NCBI GenBank assembly: GCA_913030785.1
Contig: CAJWER010000031.1
Coordinates: forward strand, 1 to 18,155
From: an uncultured Chloroflexota bacterium
Lineage (GTDB): Bacteria > Chloroflexota > Dehalococcoidia > Lucifugimonadales > CAJWER01
DNA: 18,155 nucleotides
Direction of reading: 5' to 3'
This document shows positions 1-7,783 of this stretch, one piece after another. The notes under the pieces are model-generated. The model saw only the letters and a list, made by a program, of their open reading frames with translations, did no database searches and had not been told where the DNA came from. Each line of letters starts with the position of its first letter. The stretch's first letter is position 1. The position numbers and the translations under genes were made by a program.

Positions 1-52
1 CCTACGACAAATCGGTTAACAGCCGATTGCTCTACCACTGAGCTACTGCGGA
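1..52 (-). tRNA. tRNA-Asn (anticodon GTT), 3' part cut off by the window edge
   Basis: Read on the minus strand, the 5' acceptor half TCCGCAG is followed by TA and a canonical D-arm (GCTC...GAGC). The anticodon stem ATCGG/CCGAT encloses the loop CTGTTAA, which places the anticodon GTT (positions 18-20 on the plus strand) and makes this tRNA-Asn. The variable region and the start of the T-arm follow, and the sequence ends at position 1, so the T-loop and 3' acceptor strand are missing from the window. The cloverleaf part that can be seen has no mismatches in the D and anticodon stems. Confidence 0.93.
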
Positions 53-87
53 GCATTCGCGGGGAACGGCGGGGACTCAGCTAGTTC

Positions 88-117
88 ATTGTAGCATTCC
101 GCCTGACGGGCGAACAA
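88..117 (-). promoter_or_regulatory. Possible promoter of tRNA-Asn
   Basis: On the minus strand, TTGTTC (112-117) and TACAAT (88-93) are separated by 18 bp. The -10 element is a good match (5 of 6) and the -35 is weak (3 of 6). Transcription would start near position 81, about 30 nt before the mature tRNA 5' end. A 6-bp inverted repeat (GACGAC/GTCGTC, 118-136) just upstream could end the preceding membrane-protein transcript, but it lacks a clear T-run. Confidence 0.4.
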
Positions 118-171
118 GACGACCGTGGGTGTCGTCGTCGTAAATCAGGCAGGGGACAGACGGAGACCAGG

Positions 172-678
172 CTAGTTGACCCAGGGGAGAAGGCTGAGCC
201 CGAAGCTGCAGGTGTAGGAGACTATCAGGCCCTTCAGCATTTTGCCGGTGAAGACGGTGAGGACGAAACGGCGAAATGGGTACCGGGTGCTGCCTGCTGC
301 GATTCCTACGAAGTCAAAGATGGGGTTGGGGATGATCGATAGGGTGAACAGCACGAGCGTGCCCCTGCGGTCCATCCATCTTTTTGCCCTGGCATAGAAC
401 CTGCGTTGCTCAATGGCTGCACGTGAGCCGTACCCGACGGCGTAGCCGGTCGTTTCCCCTATTGTCTCCCCTACCCCGTTTAGCGTGCCGACGAACGCGG
501 GCACCAGCGTTAGGCTCAATGCACAGGCTGACGCGACGCCAGGTACGGGGAAGATGAAGCCGCCGCTACTCAAGAGGCTGAGAAAGAATACCCCGGGATA
601 CCCCACGAACCCGATGTCGTTGATGGCGTCCCGCTGTAGCCACAGTATGGTAATGACTAGCGCGGCAGTTGCAAGCAC
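172..678 (-). CDS. VTT-domain (DedA/YqaA-type) small integral membrane protein
   Basis: The 168-residue product is hydrophobic, with about four membrane segments, and shows hallmarks of the VTT (SNARE-associated, DedA/YqaA-like) family. These are an early FPVPG segment, a VGETIGETTGYAVGYGSR stretch that fits the family's G-rich re-entrant loop, a basic RAKRWMDRRG loop, and IIPNPIFDFVGIAAG, which resembles the P-x-P-x-F-D motif of YqaA-type proteins. Members of this family act in phospholipid scrambling or lipid-carrier recycling; the substrate here is not knowable from sequence. The chosen start is GTG at 678. The same frame stays open 35 codons further upstream to a TAG at 784-786, and that stretch reads like protein (it contains NITRFIASDSKHF) but has no ATG, GTG or TTG. 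The true N-terminus is therefore uncertain: either an unusual start, or an upstream indel. The gene lies between the ClpC-like gene and tRNA-Asn, on the same strand as both. Confidence 0.8.
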   Translation of the reverse strand: MLATAALVITILWLQRDAINDIGFVGYPGVFFLSLLSSGGFIFPVPGVASACALSLTLVPAFVGTLNGVGETIGETTGYAVGYGSRAAIEQRRFYARAKRWMDRRGTLVLFTLSIIPNPIFDFVGIAAGSTRYPFRRFVLTVFTGKMLKGLIVSYTCSFGLSLLPWVN

Positions 679-999
679 ACCAAATTGGAAGTGTTTTGAG
701 TCAGACGCTATGAAGCGTGTGATATTTTGGACGCGCCGAACTGAATCCGGCGTTATGCTAGATCCCTCGGGTGGACTGTTGATCTAGATGCCTCTCTCAA
801 AGTGGCTGGCGGAGGTGACGCGGCCGCGGAACGTGCAGCGTACAAACAAAGAATATCCCTGTGAAGGAAAATCCGCAAGATAAACGGATCAGCAGGGGGA
901 GACGTCGTATCCGTCAGGCCAATTGTCTTGATGCCCGGAGGCACAAAGAGGGGTCCACCAATGGAGGGCCCCTCTTTCAATACACAGTACAGCAGGTAG
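679..999. other. Intergenic region between the VTT gene and the ClpC-like gene
   Basis: This 321-bp stretch holds the terminator at 945-977 and the possible N-terminal extension of the VTT frame (679-783). It also has a perfect 7-bp inverted repeat, CTAGATC (758-764) / GATCTAG (781-787), with a 16-bp spacer. Beyond these I see no gene: the short open frames on both strands lack credible ribosome binding sites. Confidence 0.5.
945..977 (-). terminator. Rho-independent-type terminator after the ClpC-like gene
   Basis: A 12-bp stem (945-956 with 966-977, one G-T wobble) encloses a 9-nt loop, 23 nt beyond the ClpC stop codon. The 3' strand of the stem on the coding strand ends in CCCCTCTTT, so the short T-run is inside the stem rather than after it. 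The hairpin at 15377-15418 is built the same way. Confidence 0.75.
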
Positions 1000-3441
1000 C
1001 TACGAGACGGCGACCTCTTCACCGATTTTCTCGAAGGTCAGACCGTCCTCACTGGCGTCGATGAGGACTTCGTCACCCTCCAAGAGCTCGCCGGCGAGTA
1101 TCCGCTTGGACAGCGGGTTTTCGACGAAACGCTGGATCGCACGTCGAAGTGGCCTTGCGCCGTAGACAGGGTCGAACCCCTCGTTGGCAAGCCACTCCCT
1201 GGCGGCTTCGGTCAGCGTAATCGACACCCGACGCTCTGCGACGCGGTTGCGAACCTCTTCGATCATCAGGTCGACGATCCCGTGGATCTGCTCGGCCGTG
1301 AGGGCCTCGAAGATTATGATTTCGTCTATGCGGTTCAGGAACTCCGGCCGGAACGTGGACTTCAGGGCGTCCTCGACCGAGGAGCGCATCCGGACCGACG
1401 AGTCCTCCGCAGCCTTCCGCAGGAATCCGAGGGGCTCCTTGCTTCCCTCGCTGGTGCCCAGGTTGCTGGTCATGATAATCAGCGTGTTTCTAAAATCGAC
1501 CGTTTTGCCCTGACCGTCGGTCAGCCTGCCGTCCTCCAGTATCTGGAGCAGCATGTTGAATGCATCCGGGTGGGCCTTCTCCACCTCGTCGAATAGTACG
1601 ACGCGGAACGGCCTGCGCCGCACGGCCTCGGTGAGCTGCCCCCCCTCCTCGTAGCCGACGTATCCCGGAGGTGCGCCAACGAGTCTGGAGACCGCGTGCT
1701 TCTCCTGGTACTCGGACATATCGATGCGGACCATGTTCTGTTCATCGTCAAACAGGTATTGGGCAAGGGCTCGCGCGAGTTCTGTCTTGCCGACCCCGGT
1801 CGGGCCCAGGAATATGAAACTGCCGATCGGGCGGTTCGGGTCGGAGAGGCCCGCACGCGCCCGACGCACGGCGTCAGCGACAGATGCGATGGCCGTGCCC
1901 TGGCCGACGACCCGCTCGTGGAGGCGCTCCTCCATGTGGAGCAGCTTGTCGGCCTCACTCTCCAGGAGCCGGTCGACGGGTATGCCGGTCCAGGTGGCTA
2001 CGAGGCTGCCGATGTCCTCGGACTCCACGATCGTATCGAAATCGGCTTCGAGGACCGCAACGGACCTGTCCACATCGTAACGCTCCTGAAGCCGGACACG
2101 CTCGGCCCGCAGCTCGGCGGCCCGCTCGTAGTCGCCACGCTGGGCGCAGGCCTCTTCCTCGTTTTCCAGCTGCCGAATTTGGTTCTCCATTTCCTTGAGG
2201 CCGCCTGGCATGCTCTGAGAGTCTATGCGAATTTTGGCTGCCGCCTCGTCGATCAGGTCTACCGCCTTGTCGGGTAGCAGCCTCTCGGTGATGTAGCGCT
2301 GACTCAGACGGACGGCGGCATCCAAGGCTCCATCGCTCACCTTGATCTTATGGTGTGCCTCATACCTGGGCCTTAGTGCGTGGAGCATCTCGATGGCAGT
2401 CTCGACGTCCGGCTCGTCCACCTGTATCGGCTGGAAGCGTCGCTCCAGCGCCGCGTCCTTCTCGATGTACTTGCGGTACTCGTTTTCGGTCGTGGCGCCC
2501 AGGACCTGCAGGTCGCCTCTCGCCAGCGCCGGCTTCATCATGTTGCTGGCGTCGATGGCGCCTTCAGCTGCGCCCGCCCCCACGACCGTGTGTATCTCGT
2601 CGATGAAGGGGATGATCTCGCCGTGGGACTCGGTGATCTCGTCCAGCACAGCCTTGAGGCGCTCCTCAAACTCGCCGCGGAACTTGCTGCCCGCGACCAT
2701 CGCTCCCATGTCGAGAGCCAACACCTTGCGTCCCTTTAGCTCGTCGGGGACGTCGTCGGCCACGATACGCTGGGCGAGCCCCTCGGCGATGGCCGTCTTC
2801 CCGACCCCAGCACCGCCAATCATCACCGGGTTGTTTTTGGTGCGGCGTATCAGGGTCTGCATGGCGCGGGCGATCTCGGCGTCGCGCCCAACGACCGGGT
2901 CGAGCTTGCCGTCGCGGGCAAGCTCGGTCAGATCGACGCTGAACCGCTCCAGGGACTGGTACCGGCTCTCGGCGCGCGCATCTGTGGCGCGATGGCCGCC
3001 CCGTATTCCCTGCAGCGCCTGGTAGACCTTTTCGAGCTCGATACTAAACTCCGACAGGACCGTTGCCGCATCCCCGCTGTCCTCCTGAACGATCGCAACC
3101 AGCAAATGTTCACTGGTTATGAAATCATCGTTGAGCCGCTCGGCCTCTTGCTTGGCCCTCTCCAGGGCAGCGGCGGCCCGTGGTGAGACGAATATCTGGT
3201 TGGACTGGTATTCAACCTTTGGCCCCTGCTCCAGCAGCTCATTGAGGCGGTCTCTCATTTTGGTTACAGAGACGTCCAGTTTTCGCAGGATCTCGGCAGG
3301 GACCCCTTCTTCCCTCTCCAGAAGCGCGTAGAGCATGTGTTCCACGTCCCACTGGGCGTGACTATAGCGCCGCACAATCTCCTGGGACCTACCTATGACC
3401 TCCTGGGCCTGTTCCGTGAAGTCGTCGGGTTTTAGAACCAT
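1000..3441 (-). CDS. clpC: ClpC-type Hsp100/AAA+ unfoldase (Clp ATP-binding subunit)
   Basis: This is a two-ring AAA+ chaperone that unfolds and threads proteins using ATP. Residue numbers below count from the alternative GTG start (816 aa). They show a double Clp-N domain (about 5-145), Walker A GGAGVGKT (212-219), Walker B FIDE (282-285), a second Walker A GPTGVGKT (549-556) and Walker B VVLFDE (617-622). The middle insert (about 412-475) is short, with an EEACAQRGDYERAAELRAE coiled segment typical of ClpC, not the roughly 120-residue ClpB propeller. After the second Walker B, TSNLGTSEGSKEPLGF carries an LGF tripeptide where ClpA/C/X have their ClpP-docking loop. I therefore call it ClpC-like; a ClpB label would be the main alternative. 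No ClpP is in the window. ATG at 3441 is preferred over GTG at 3450 because AGGTGA sits 5 nt upstream of it. The gene has its own terminator and a palindrome-rich upstream region, which suggests stress control. Confidence 0.9.
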   Translation of the reverse strand: MVLKPDDFTEQAQEVIGRSQEIVRRYSHAQWDVEHMLYALLEREEGVPAEILRKLDVSVTKMRDRLNELLEQGPKVEYQSNQIFVSPRAAAALERAKQEAERLNDDFITSEHLLVAIVQEDSGDAATVLSEFSIELEKVYQALQGIRGGHRATDARAESRYQSLERFSVDLTELARDGKLDPVVGRDAEIARAMQTLIRRTKNNPVMIGGAGVGKTAIAEGLAQRIVADDVPDELKGRKVLALDMGAMVAGSKFRGEFEERLKAVLDEITESHGEIIPFIDEIHTVVGAGAAEGAIDASNMMKPALARGDLQVLGATTENEYRKYIEKDAALERRFQPIQVDEPDVETAIEMLHALRPRYEAHHKIKVSDGALDAAVRLSQRYITERLLPDKAVDLIDEAAAKIRIDSQSMPGGLKEMENQIRQLENEEEACAQRGDYERAAELRAERVRLQERYDVDRSVAVLEADFDTIVESEDIGSLVATWTGIPVDRLLESEADKLLHMEERLHERVVGQGTAIASVADAVRRARAGLSDPNRPIGSFIFLGPTGVGKTELARALAQYLFDDEQNMVRIDMSEYQEKHAVSRLVGAPPGYVGYEEGGQLTEAVRRRPFRVVLFDEVEKAHPDAFNMLLQILEDGRLTDGQGKTVDFRNTLIIMTSNLGTSEGSKEPLGFLRKAAEDSSVRMRSSVEDALKSTFRPEFLNRIDEIIIFEALTAEQIHGIVDLMIEEVRNRVAERRVSITLTEAAREWLANEGFDPVYGARPLRRAIQRFVENPLSKRILAGELLEGDEVLIDASEDGLTFEKIGEEVAVS

Positions 3442-3477
3442 GTCGCTCACCTGCTGCTTTCGTATTGCGATGCGTAC

Positions 3478-3508
3478 GTCTATTTGACGCTGTCTGCATC
3501 AAATAGAC
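3478..3508. repeat. Perfect inverted repeat in the ClpC leader
   Basis: GTCTATTTGA (3478-3487) and TCAAATAGAC (3499-3508) are perfect 10-bp arms around an 11-bp spacer. The repeat starts 37 bp upstream of the ATG at 3441 and downstream of the proposed -10, so it would lie in the 5' leader of the mRNA. It could be a repressor operator or an RNA hairpin. The arms do not match the CIRCE element of HrcA (TTAGCACTC-N9-GAGTGCTAA). Confidence 0.6.
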
Positions 3509-3525
3509 TCATTTTGCATGCGTTA

Positions 3526-3554
3526 ACCATATCTCTTTGCAAGTAGTTAATCAA
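3526..3554 (-). promoter_or_regulatory. Possible sigma70-type promoter of the ClpC-like gene
   Basis: On the minus strand, TTGATT (3549-3554) and TATGGT (3526-3531) are separated by 17 bp; each hexamer matches 4 of 6. The -35 overlaps the palindrome at 3551-3564, a plausible arrangement for repression. Confidence 0.4.
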
Positions 3555-3564
3555 GTAAACTTGA
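3551..3564. promoter_or_regulatory. Palindrome with a HAIR-like half-site upstream of the ClpC-like gene
   Basis: TCAAGT-AA-ACTTGA is a perfect 14-bp palindrome. Its right arm continues as CTTGAGT (3560-3566), the left half-site of the HspR operator HAIR (CTTGAGT-N7-ACTCAAG). The right half after seven bases matches only 4 of 7. HspR control of clp genes is known in actinobacteria; control here is inference from a partial match. Confidence 0.4.
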
Positions 3565-3655
3565 GTCTATGCGTATCAAACTGAGTGAGCAATAATCCTC
3601 GTATAGTGGGCCGAGGCATTAGGAATATTGAGGGCGAAATTGCTTGGCTTTACTA

Positions 3656-3684
3656 TTGCCCCGGTGATATTTGGCGGATACAAT
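3656..3684 (+). promoter_or_regulatory. Probable promoter of the DUF1800-DUF1501 pair
   Basis: TTGCCC (3656-3661) and TACAAT (3679-3684) are separated by 17 bp; they match 4 of 6 and 5 of 6. The start codon is at 3764, giving a leader of about 73 nt. The -10 lies at the centre of the palindrome at 3662-3709. Confidence 0.5.
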
Positions 3685-3709
3685 ATCCGCTAAATATATA
3701 CGATCACCG
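3662..3709. repeat. Nested long palindrome over the -10 of the DUF1800 promoter
   Basis: The inner arms 3667-3680 and 384-side 3684-3697 are 14 bp each with a 3-bp loop (CAA) and only one G-T wobble. Outer arms CGGTGAT (3662-3668) and ATCACCG (3703-3709) extend the symmetry, sharing two bases with the inner arm and leaving a small bulge. It is the longest near-perfect palindrome in the plus-strand intergenic regions. It could be an operator covering the -10 or a hairpin in the nascent RNA. Confidence 0.65.
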
Positions 3710-3763
3710 TTGCCACCTAGTCGTTACCACTTTCAGCGTGCTGAGTTCAGCAGGAGAGATGCC

Positions 3764-5170
3764 ATGGCCGACAAAAGTGACGTAGCGCTCATGTCGCACC
3801 TGATGAGGCGCGCCGGATTTGGGACAACACGGGACGAGATCGAGGCTCTTGTCGATCAGGGGTATGAGGCAACGGTCGACCAACTCTTGGACCCCGATTC
3901 ACAGCCTGACATCGACGAGGCACTGCTGTTCCGATACCACCCCATGGCGGAGCTGATATACACGCTCCCCCACGCGCAAATGAACTGGCTGTACCGTATG
4001 GTCAACACCGGGCGGCCGCTCCGCGAGAAGATGGCCCTGTTCTGGCACCACGTATTCGCCACCGGTAACGATAAGGTCACAGACCCATTCGCCATGCACT
4101 CGCAGATCGAGATGTTCCGGGAGCACGGCACAGGCAATTACCGTGACCTCCTAGTGCGCCTGGCCCAGAACCCGGCGATGATCTACTGGCTCGACAACCA
4201 GGACAACCACAAGCGCGCCCCGAACGAGAACTGGGGCAGGGAGCTCCTGGAGTTGTTCGCGCTGGGCGTCGGCCACTACACCGAGAAGGACGTGTTCGAG
4301 TGTGCACGAGCGTTCACCGGCTGGACCTTCACCGGCAAATCAAGCGGCATTCAGCTCGGCCCGATCCCGTGGAAATTCGACTACAGGGGAGAGGACCACG
4401 ACGAGGGGGAAAAGACGTTCCTCGGCGAAACGGGCAATTTCAACGGCGAAGACATCGTGGACATCGTGGTCCGCCAGCCGGCTTGCCCCCAGTTCATTTC
4501 CCGGCACCTGTATAACTTCTTCGTAGCGGATGAGCCGGAGGTCCCGAAGTGGCCCAACGATCCGCCGCTCGATCCAGACGCTATCGCTCAGCTATCGGAG
4601 GTCTTTGTAGAGTCTAACTACGAGATTACTCCGGTGCTCAATACCCTGTTCAACTCCGATTTCTTCAAGGAGTCGGCCTATCGCAAGGTCCGCAGCCCGG
4701 CTGAGACCGTGGTCGGCACACTCAAGGTTACCGGGGATTTGTCCGACCCCGACCCAAGATGGGGCGACATGGCTGAGAAGCCGGCCTCCATGGGCCAGGA
4801 TCTGATGAACCCGCCCAGCGTCGAGGGGTGGCACACAGGCCGCGAGTGGATCAACAGTGGCGCCCTGATCAACCGGGTGAACTTCGCAGCGGAGCGCCTC
4901 GGAAACCCTGACCTGCCCGGTGTGGTGGCGATCACGCGCAGGGTAGGCTCCAACGGTCCGACGATGTCTGCGGAGGAGCTGGTGGACCGTTGCCTCGACG
5001 AAATGGGCCCACTGACGGTCGATGCGGAGACGCACGGTGAGCTGGTGGAGCGCGTGAGTGCGGGCGGTGCGATTACCCTGAAGCCCGGGGACGAGGACCG
5101 CCAATTCTCACAGAGGGTCAGCGATCTGCTGGCGATGATAGCCGGAACCAAGGAGTTCTTGTTTACTTAG
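3764..5170 (+). CDS. DUF1800 family protein
   Basis: The 468-residue product carries the DUF1800 signature NENWGRELLELFALGVG-HYTEKDV followed by ARAFTGW (about residues 154-187), and an N-terminal HLMRRAGFG block typical of the family. The biochemical role of DUF1800 is not established; the family is usually encoded next to a DUF1501 protein, as here. ATG at 3764 is chosen because AGGAG (3752-3756) sits 7 bp upstream and the family block starts right after it. An ATG at 3671 would add 31 residues unlike the family and falls inside the promoter palindrome. I see no signal peptide, whereas many relatives are thought to be exported. The DUF1501 gene follows after 62 bp, so the two are probably co-transcribed. 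Confidence 0.9.
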   Translation: MADKSDVALMSHLMRRAGFGTTRDEIEALVDQGYEATVDQLLDPDSQPDIDEALLFRYHPMAELIYTLPHAQMNWLYRMVNTGRPLREKMALFWHHVFATGNDKVTDPFAMHSQIEMFREHGTGNYRDLLVRLAQNPAMIYWLDNQDNHKRAPNENWGRELLELFALGVGHYTEKDVFECARAFTGWTFTGKSSGIQLGPIPWKFDYRGEDHDEGEKTFLGETGNFNGEDIVDIVVRQPACPQFISRHLYNFFVADEPEVPKWPNDPPLDPDAIAQLSEVFVESNYEITPVLNTLFNSDFFKESAYRKVRSPAETVVGTLKVTGDLSDPDPRWGDMAEKPASMGQDLMNPPSVEGWHTGREWINSGALINRVNFAAERLGNPDLPGVVAITRRVGSNGPTMSAEELVDRCLDEMGPLTVDAETHGELVERVSAGGAITLKPGDEDRQFSQRVSDLLAMIAGTKEFLFT

Positions 5171-5232
5171 GCCTGTAGGACGCAACGTGGCAAGAAGGTA
5201 AGGCAGCCCCTGGCGGGTCAAGGAGAAAAGAC

Positions 5233-6378
5233 ATGGCAACTGCGCAGAAGGATCCGGTACTGGTAGTCCTGCAGCTCAACGGCGGCAACGACTATATGAA
5301 CACGGTGGTGCCATTCAACGACCCGCACTACTACGATAACCGACCCAAGCTGGGGATCGACGAAGGCGACGTACTAAAGCTGAACGACGAGGTCGGCCTG
5401 CACCCCACAATGGGGCCTCTACGCGACCTGTACGAGGATGGAGACATGGCCATCCTCAACGGCATCGGGTGGGCCGGCTCGAACCGATCCCACTTCCGGT
5501 GTATGGATATCTGGCACACAGCTGAGCCCGACCTGTTCGCGACTGAGGGGTGGCTGGGCAAGGCTACCCGCCAGCTCGACCCCAACGGCGAAAACCCGGT
5601 CACTACGGTCAACATCGGACACGGCCTTCCAAGGGCGTTGGTCGCCAACGGCGTATCAGTGGCCTCCGTGGCTGACATCGGCGCCTACGGGCTGTTGACC
5701 GCGGTCGAAGAGGCGCAGCGACGACAACGCATGCTGGACCACTTTGCCAAGATGTATGCCCCTGTGTCGGGCCGAGGCGCGGTCGTGGACTACGTCGCCC
5801 AGACCGGCATGGACGCCCTCAACGGGGCGGACATGATCAAGCTGGCGCCGAAGCGGTACGAGTCTCAGGTTGAGTACGCCTCTAACCCGGTTGCCAAGAA
5901 CCTTCGCGATGTGGCGCAGGTACACCTGGCCGGGCTCGGAACGCGGATCCTGTACACCGAGTACGGTGGATTCGACACCCATGCAGCCCAGGCAACCGCC
6001 CACCCGAAGCTGTGGACCAATGTGTCCACTGCGGTGGCCGACTTCTGGGACGACCTGAGGGCCCACGACGCAGCGGATAATGTCACGATGCTGGTCTTCT
6101 CCGAGTTCGGACGAAGGGTGAAGGAGAACGGCGGTGGCACCGACCACGGCGCTGCCGGGGTTGCCTTCGCCATCGGGCCAAACGTCAACGGTGGGATCTA
6201 CGGCGACTACCCGGAGATCAGGGCCGAGGCGCTGGTGGACGGAGATCTTGCCCCTACGCAGGACTTCCGCGGCCTGTACTCCACACTACTGGGCGATTGG
6301 ATGGGCATCGACGAACGCGAGGTCATGCCGCGCGAGTTCGAGAAGCCCGCAATCATAGGCGGTGCTGCGCACGCTTAG
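5233..6378 (+). CDS. DUF1501 family protein (alkaline-phosphatase/sulfatase-like fold)
   Basis: This 381-residue protein has all the conserved DUF1501 blocks: LQLNGGNDYMNTVVPFND (14-30), NGIGWAGSNRSHFRCMDIWH (76-95), YGGFDTH (244-250), FSEFGRR (289-295) and GGTDHG (301-306). The conserved Asp and His residues of the last three blocks are those expected of a metal-binding alkaline-phosphatase-like site. AAGGAG lies 8 bp upstream of the ATG. Unlike most family members, which open with a twin-arginine signal peptide, this one starts directly at the core fold, so it looks cytoplasmic. DUF1800 partners its expression upstream. The substrate is unknown. Confidence 0.9.
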   Translation: MATAQKDPVLVVLQLNGGNDYMNTVVPFNDPHYYDNRPKLGIDEGDVLKLNDEVGLHPTMGPLRDLYEDGDMAILNGIGWAGSNRSHFRCMDIWHTAEPDLFATEGWLGKATRQLDPNGENPVTTVNIGHGLPRALVANGVSVASVADIGAYGLLTAVEEAQRRQRMLDHFAKMYAPVSGRGAVVDYVAQTGMDALNGADMIKLAPKRYESQVEYASNPVAKNLRDVAQVHLAGLGTRILYTEYGGFDTHAAQATAHPKLWTNVSTAVADFWDDLRAHDAADNVTMLVFSEFGRRVKENGGGTDHGAAGVAFAIGPNVNGGIYGDYPEIRAEALVDGDLAPTQDFRGLYSTLLGDWMGIDEREVMPREFEKPAIIGGAAHA

Positions 6379-6718
6379 TGGGGCGGGTCTGGGGTGATGC
6401 TGAGTGCTCCAAATGGGCTGCGGCGACCTTCCATCCTCCCTCCCCGCGACCAGGTAGGCTGTCGTAGTAGGTACGGCACCACTCCTCTTCCTACAATCTC
6501 TCGATCAGAGGTAGGGGAGAGGTTCTGTGCCAGGAGTCGAAGAGAGCCCTGCACGTGACCCGCCCGCCGGGCCGCCGCAGTGGCGGGTTCAGGGAGTGCG
6601 GAGGGGCAGAGCCCACCCTTGCCAGGTGTGTGAATATATCCCTCACAACTACTATTCCCATTTTCAGAGACGGGGGCCCGGCAACCAGCGCTAGGACCAG
6701 ACGACAGGAGGACCCAGC
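6379..6718. other. Intergenic gap of 340 bp before the NHL gene
   Basis: I find no gene here on either strand. A GC-rich inverted repeat, ACCCGCC (6558-6564) / GGCGGGT (6582-6588), could end the DUF1501 transcript, although no T-run follows. CCTAC/GTAGG arms around 6490-6515 form a weaker repeat. The segment near 6625-6660 turns AT-rich and may hold the promoter of the next gene, but I cannot pick a convincing -35/-10 pair. Confidence 0.45.
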
Positions 6719-7783
6719 ATGAAGACTACGACGGTAGCGGGCCGAACCTGGCACTACAGCCACTGTCTGGGAAGGCTGACCGCCGAGCACAATGAGAGCA
6801 AGTGGGGCAGGACTGGCGGCTACTGCTATCCGATGGACGTTGCGGCGGCCAGCGATGGCATCCTGTTCGTCATCAGCCGGGGGTTCGGCTACGCAAGAGA
6901 TGAGAAAGAACACGACACTTACATGCGCGTCGGAAAGACCACGATCGACGAGGATCACATAGGTGATTTCGCTCGCGGAGGCTTCACATGGCCCGTCGCA
7001 ATCGCGATCGCCGGCGACGGCATGGTGTACTGCTCAGATGAACATGAGAACACAATTTCCTTGTTCGACCCAGACGCGGTCGTCACGTACCCGGAGGTGG
7101 GGCCAGGCCCCAACGACCGCGAAGGGTGGGGCGTGAAGGGATCAGAGGAAGGCCAGCTCAACGGGCCCAGCGGCCTGGCATTCGACGCCAATGACGACCT
7201 GTACGTGACCGACAGCCTCAACAATCGCGTCCAGAAGTTCAGCAAGGGCGGCGACTTTATCCTGGCCTTCGGGAGATACGGGACGGGCGACGGTGAGTTC
7301 AACCGGCCCTGGGGGATCACCGTCGACGGCGAAGGCGCCGTGTATGTGGTCGACTGGGGAAATCACCGCGTCAAGAAGTTTTCCGCCGACGGCACATATC
7401 TCATGAGCTTCGGCGGTCCGGGGGAAGGCGCGAATTCGCTGAGCAATCCGGCTGGCGTCGCGGTCGATAGCGACGGAGATGTCTATGTCACAGACTGGGG
7501 CAACCGTCGCGTTCAGATCTACGAGCCGGACGGCTCTGTCCTTGCCGCCCTCTACGGCGACGCCGACAAGCTCTCCCGGGCTGGGGAGTACAACCTTGCC
7601 CGCGACCCGGATTCGGTGAAGAGGCTCGCACGGCGCGACTCGGACGTTATGTCTTACCTGGCAAGATTCGGACGGCCCGTAGGCATCGATATCGACGAGC
7701 AGGACCGCATCATCATCACGGACGGTCGCGGGAGGCTGCAGATCTACCGCAAGGACAACGCCTACGCTGAGCCGCCTATCTAG
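6719..7783 (+). CDS. NHL-repeat beta-propeller protein (single propeller)
   Basis: The 354-residue product contains clear NHL repeats in its central part: GPSGLAFDANDDLYVTDSLN with NRVQKF, then RPWGITVDGEGAVYVVDWGN with HRVKKF, then NPAGVAVDSDGDVYVTDWGN with RRVQIY. More divergent blades lie on both sides (PVAIAIAGDGMVYCSDEHEN and PVGIDIDEQDRIIITDGRGR). That fits one six-bladed propeller. NHL propellers bind protein or RNA partners, and some are lyases; nothing here fixes the function. There is no signal peptide. GGAGG lies 7 bp before the ATG. It could also be described as a peptidylglycine alpha-amidating-lyase-like or SMP-30-like propeller, but I see no catalytic residues that prove it. 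Confidence 0.85.
   Translation: MKTTTVAGRTWHYSHCLGRLTAEHNESKWGRTGGYCYPMDVAAASDGILFVISRGFGYARDEKEHDTYMRVGKTTIDEDHIGDFARGGFTWPVAIAIAGDGMVYCSDEHENTISLFDPDAVVTYPEVGPGPNDREGWGVKGSEEGQLNGPSGLAFDANDDLYVTDSLNNRVQKFSKGGDFILAFGRYGTGDGEFNRPWGITVDGEGAVYVVDWGNHRVKKFSADGTYLMSFGGPGEGANSLSNPAGVAVDSDGDVYVTDWGNRRVQIYEPDGSVLAALYGDADKLSRAGEYNLARDPDSVKRLARRDSDVMSYLARFGRPVGIDIDEQDRIIITDGRGRLQIYRKDNAYAEPPI

Noticed and set aside
1696..2277. 193-codon plus-strand open frame antisense to the ClpC-like gene
   Set aside because: It is antisense to a strongly conserved gene, has no ribosome binding site and no known motif; long antisense frames are expected from codon bias.
3671..3763. Upstream ATG of the DUF1800 gene
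   Set aside because: It lies inside the promoter palindrome, and the added 31 residues do not resemble the family; a Shine-Dalgarno precedes ATG 3764.
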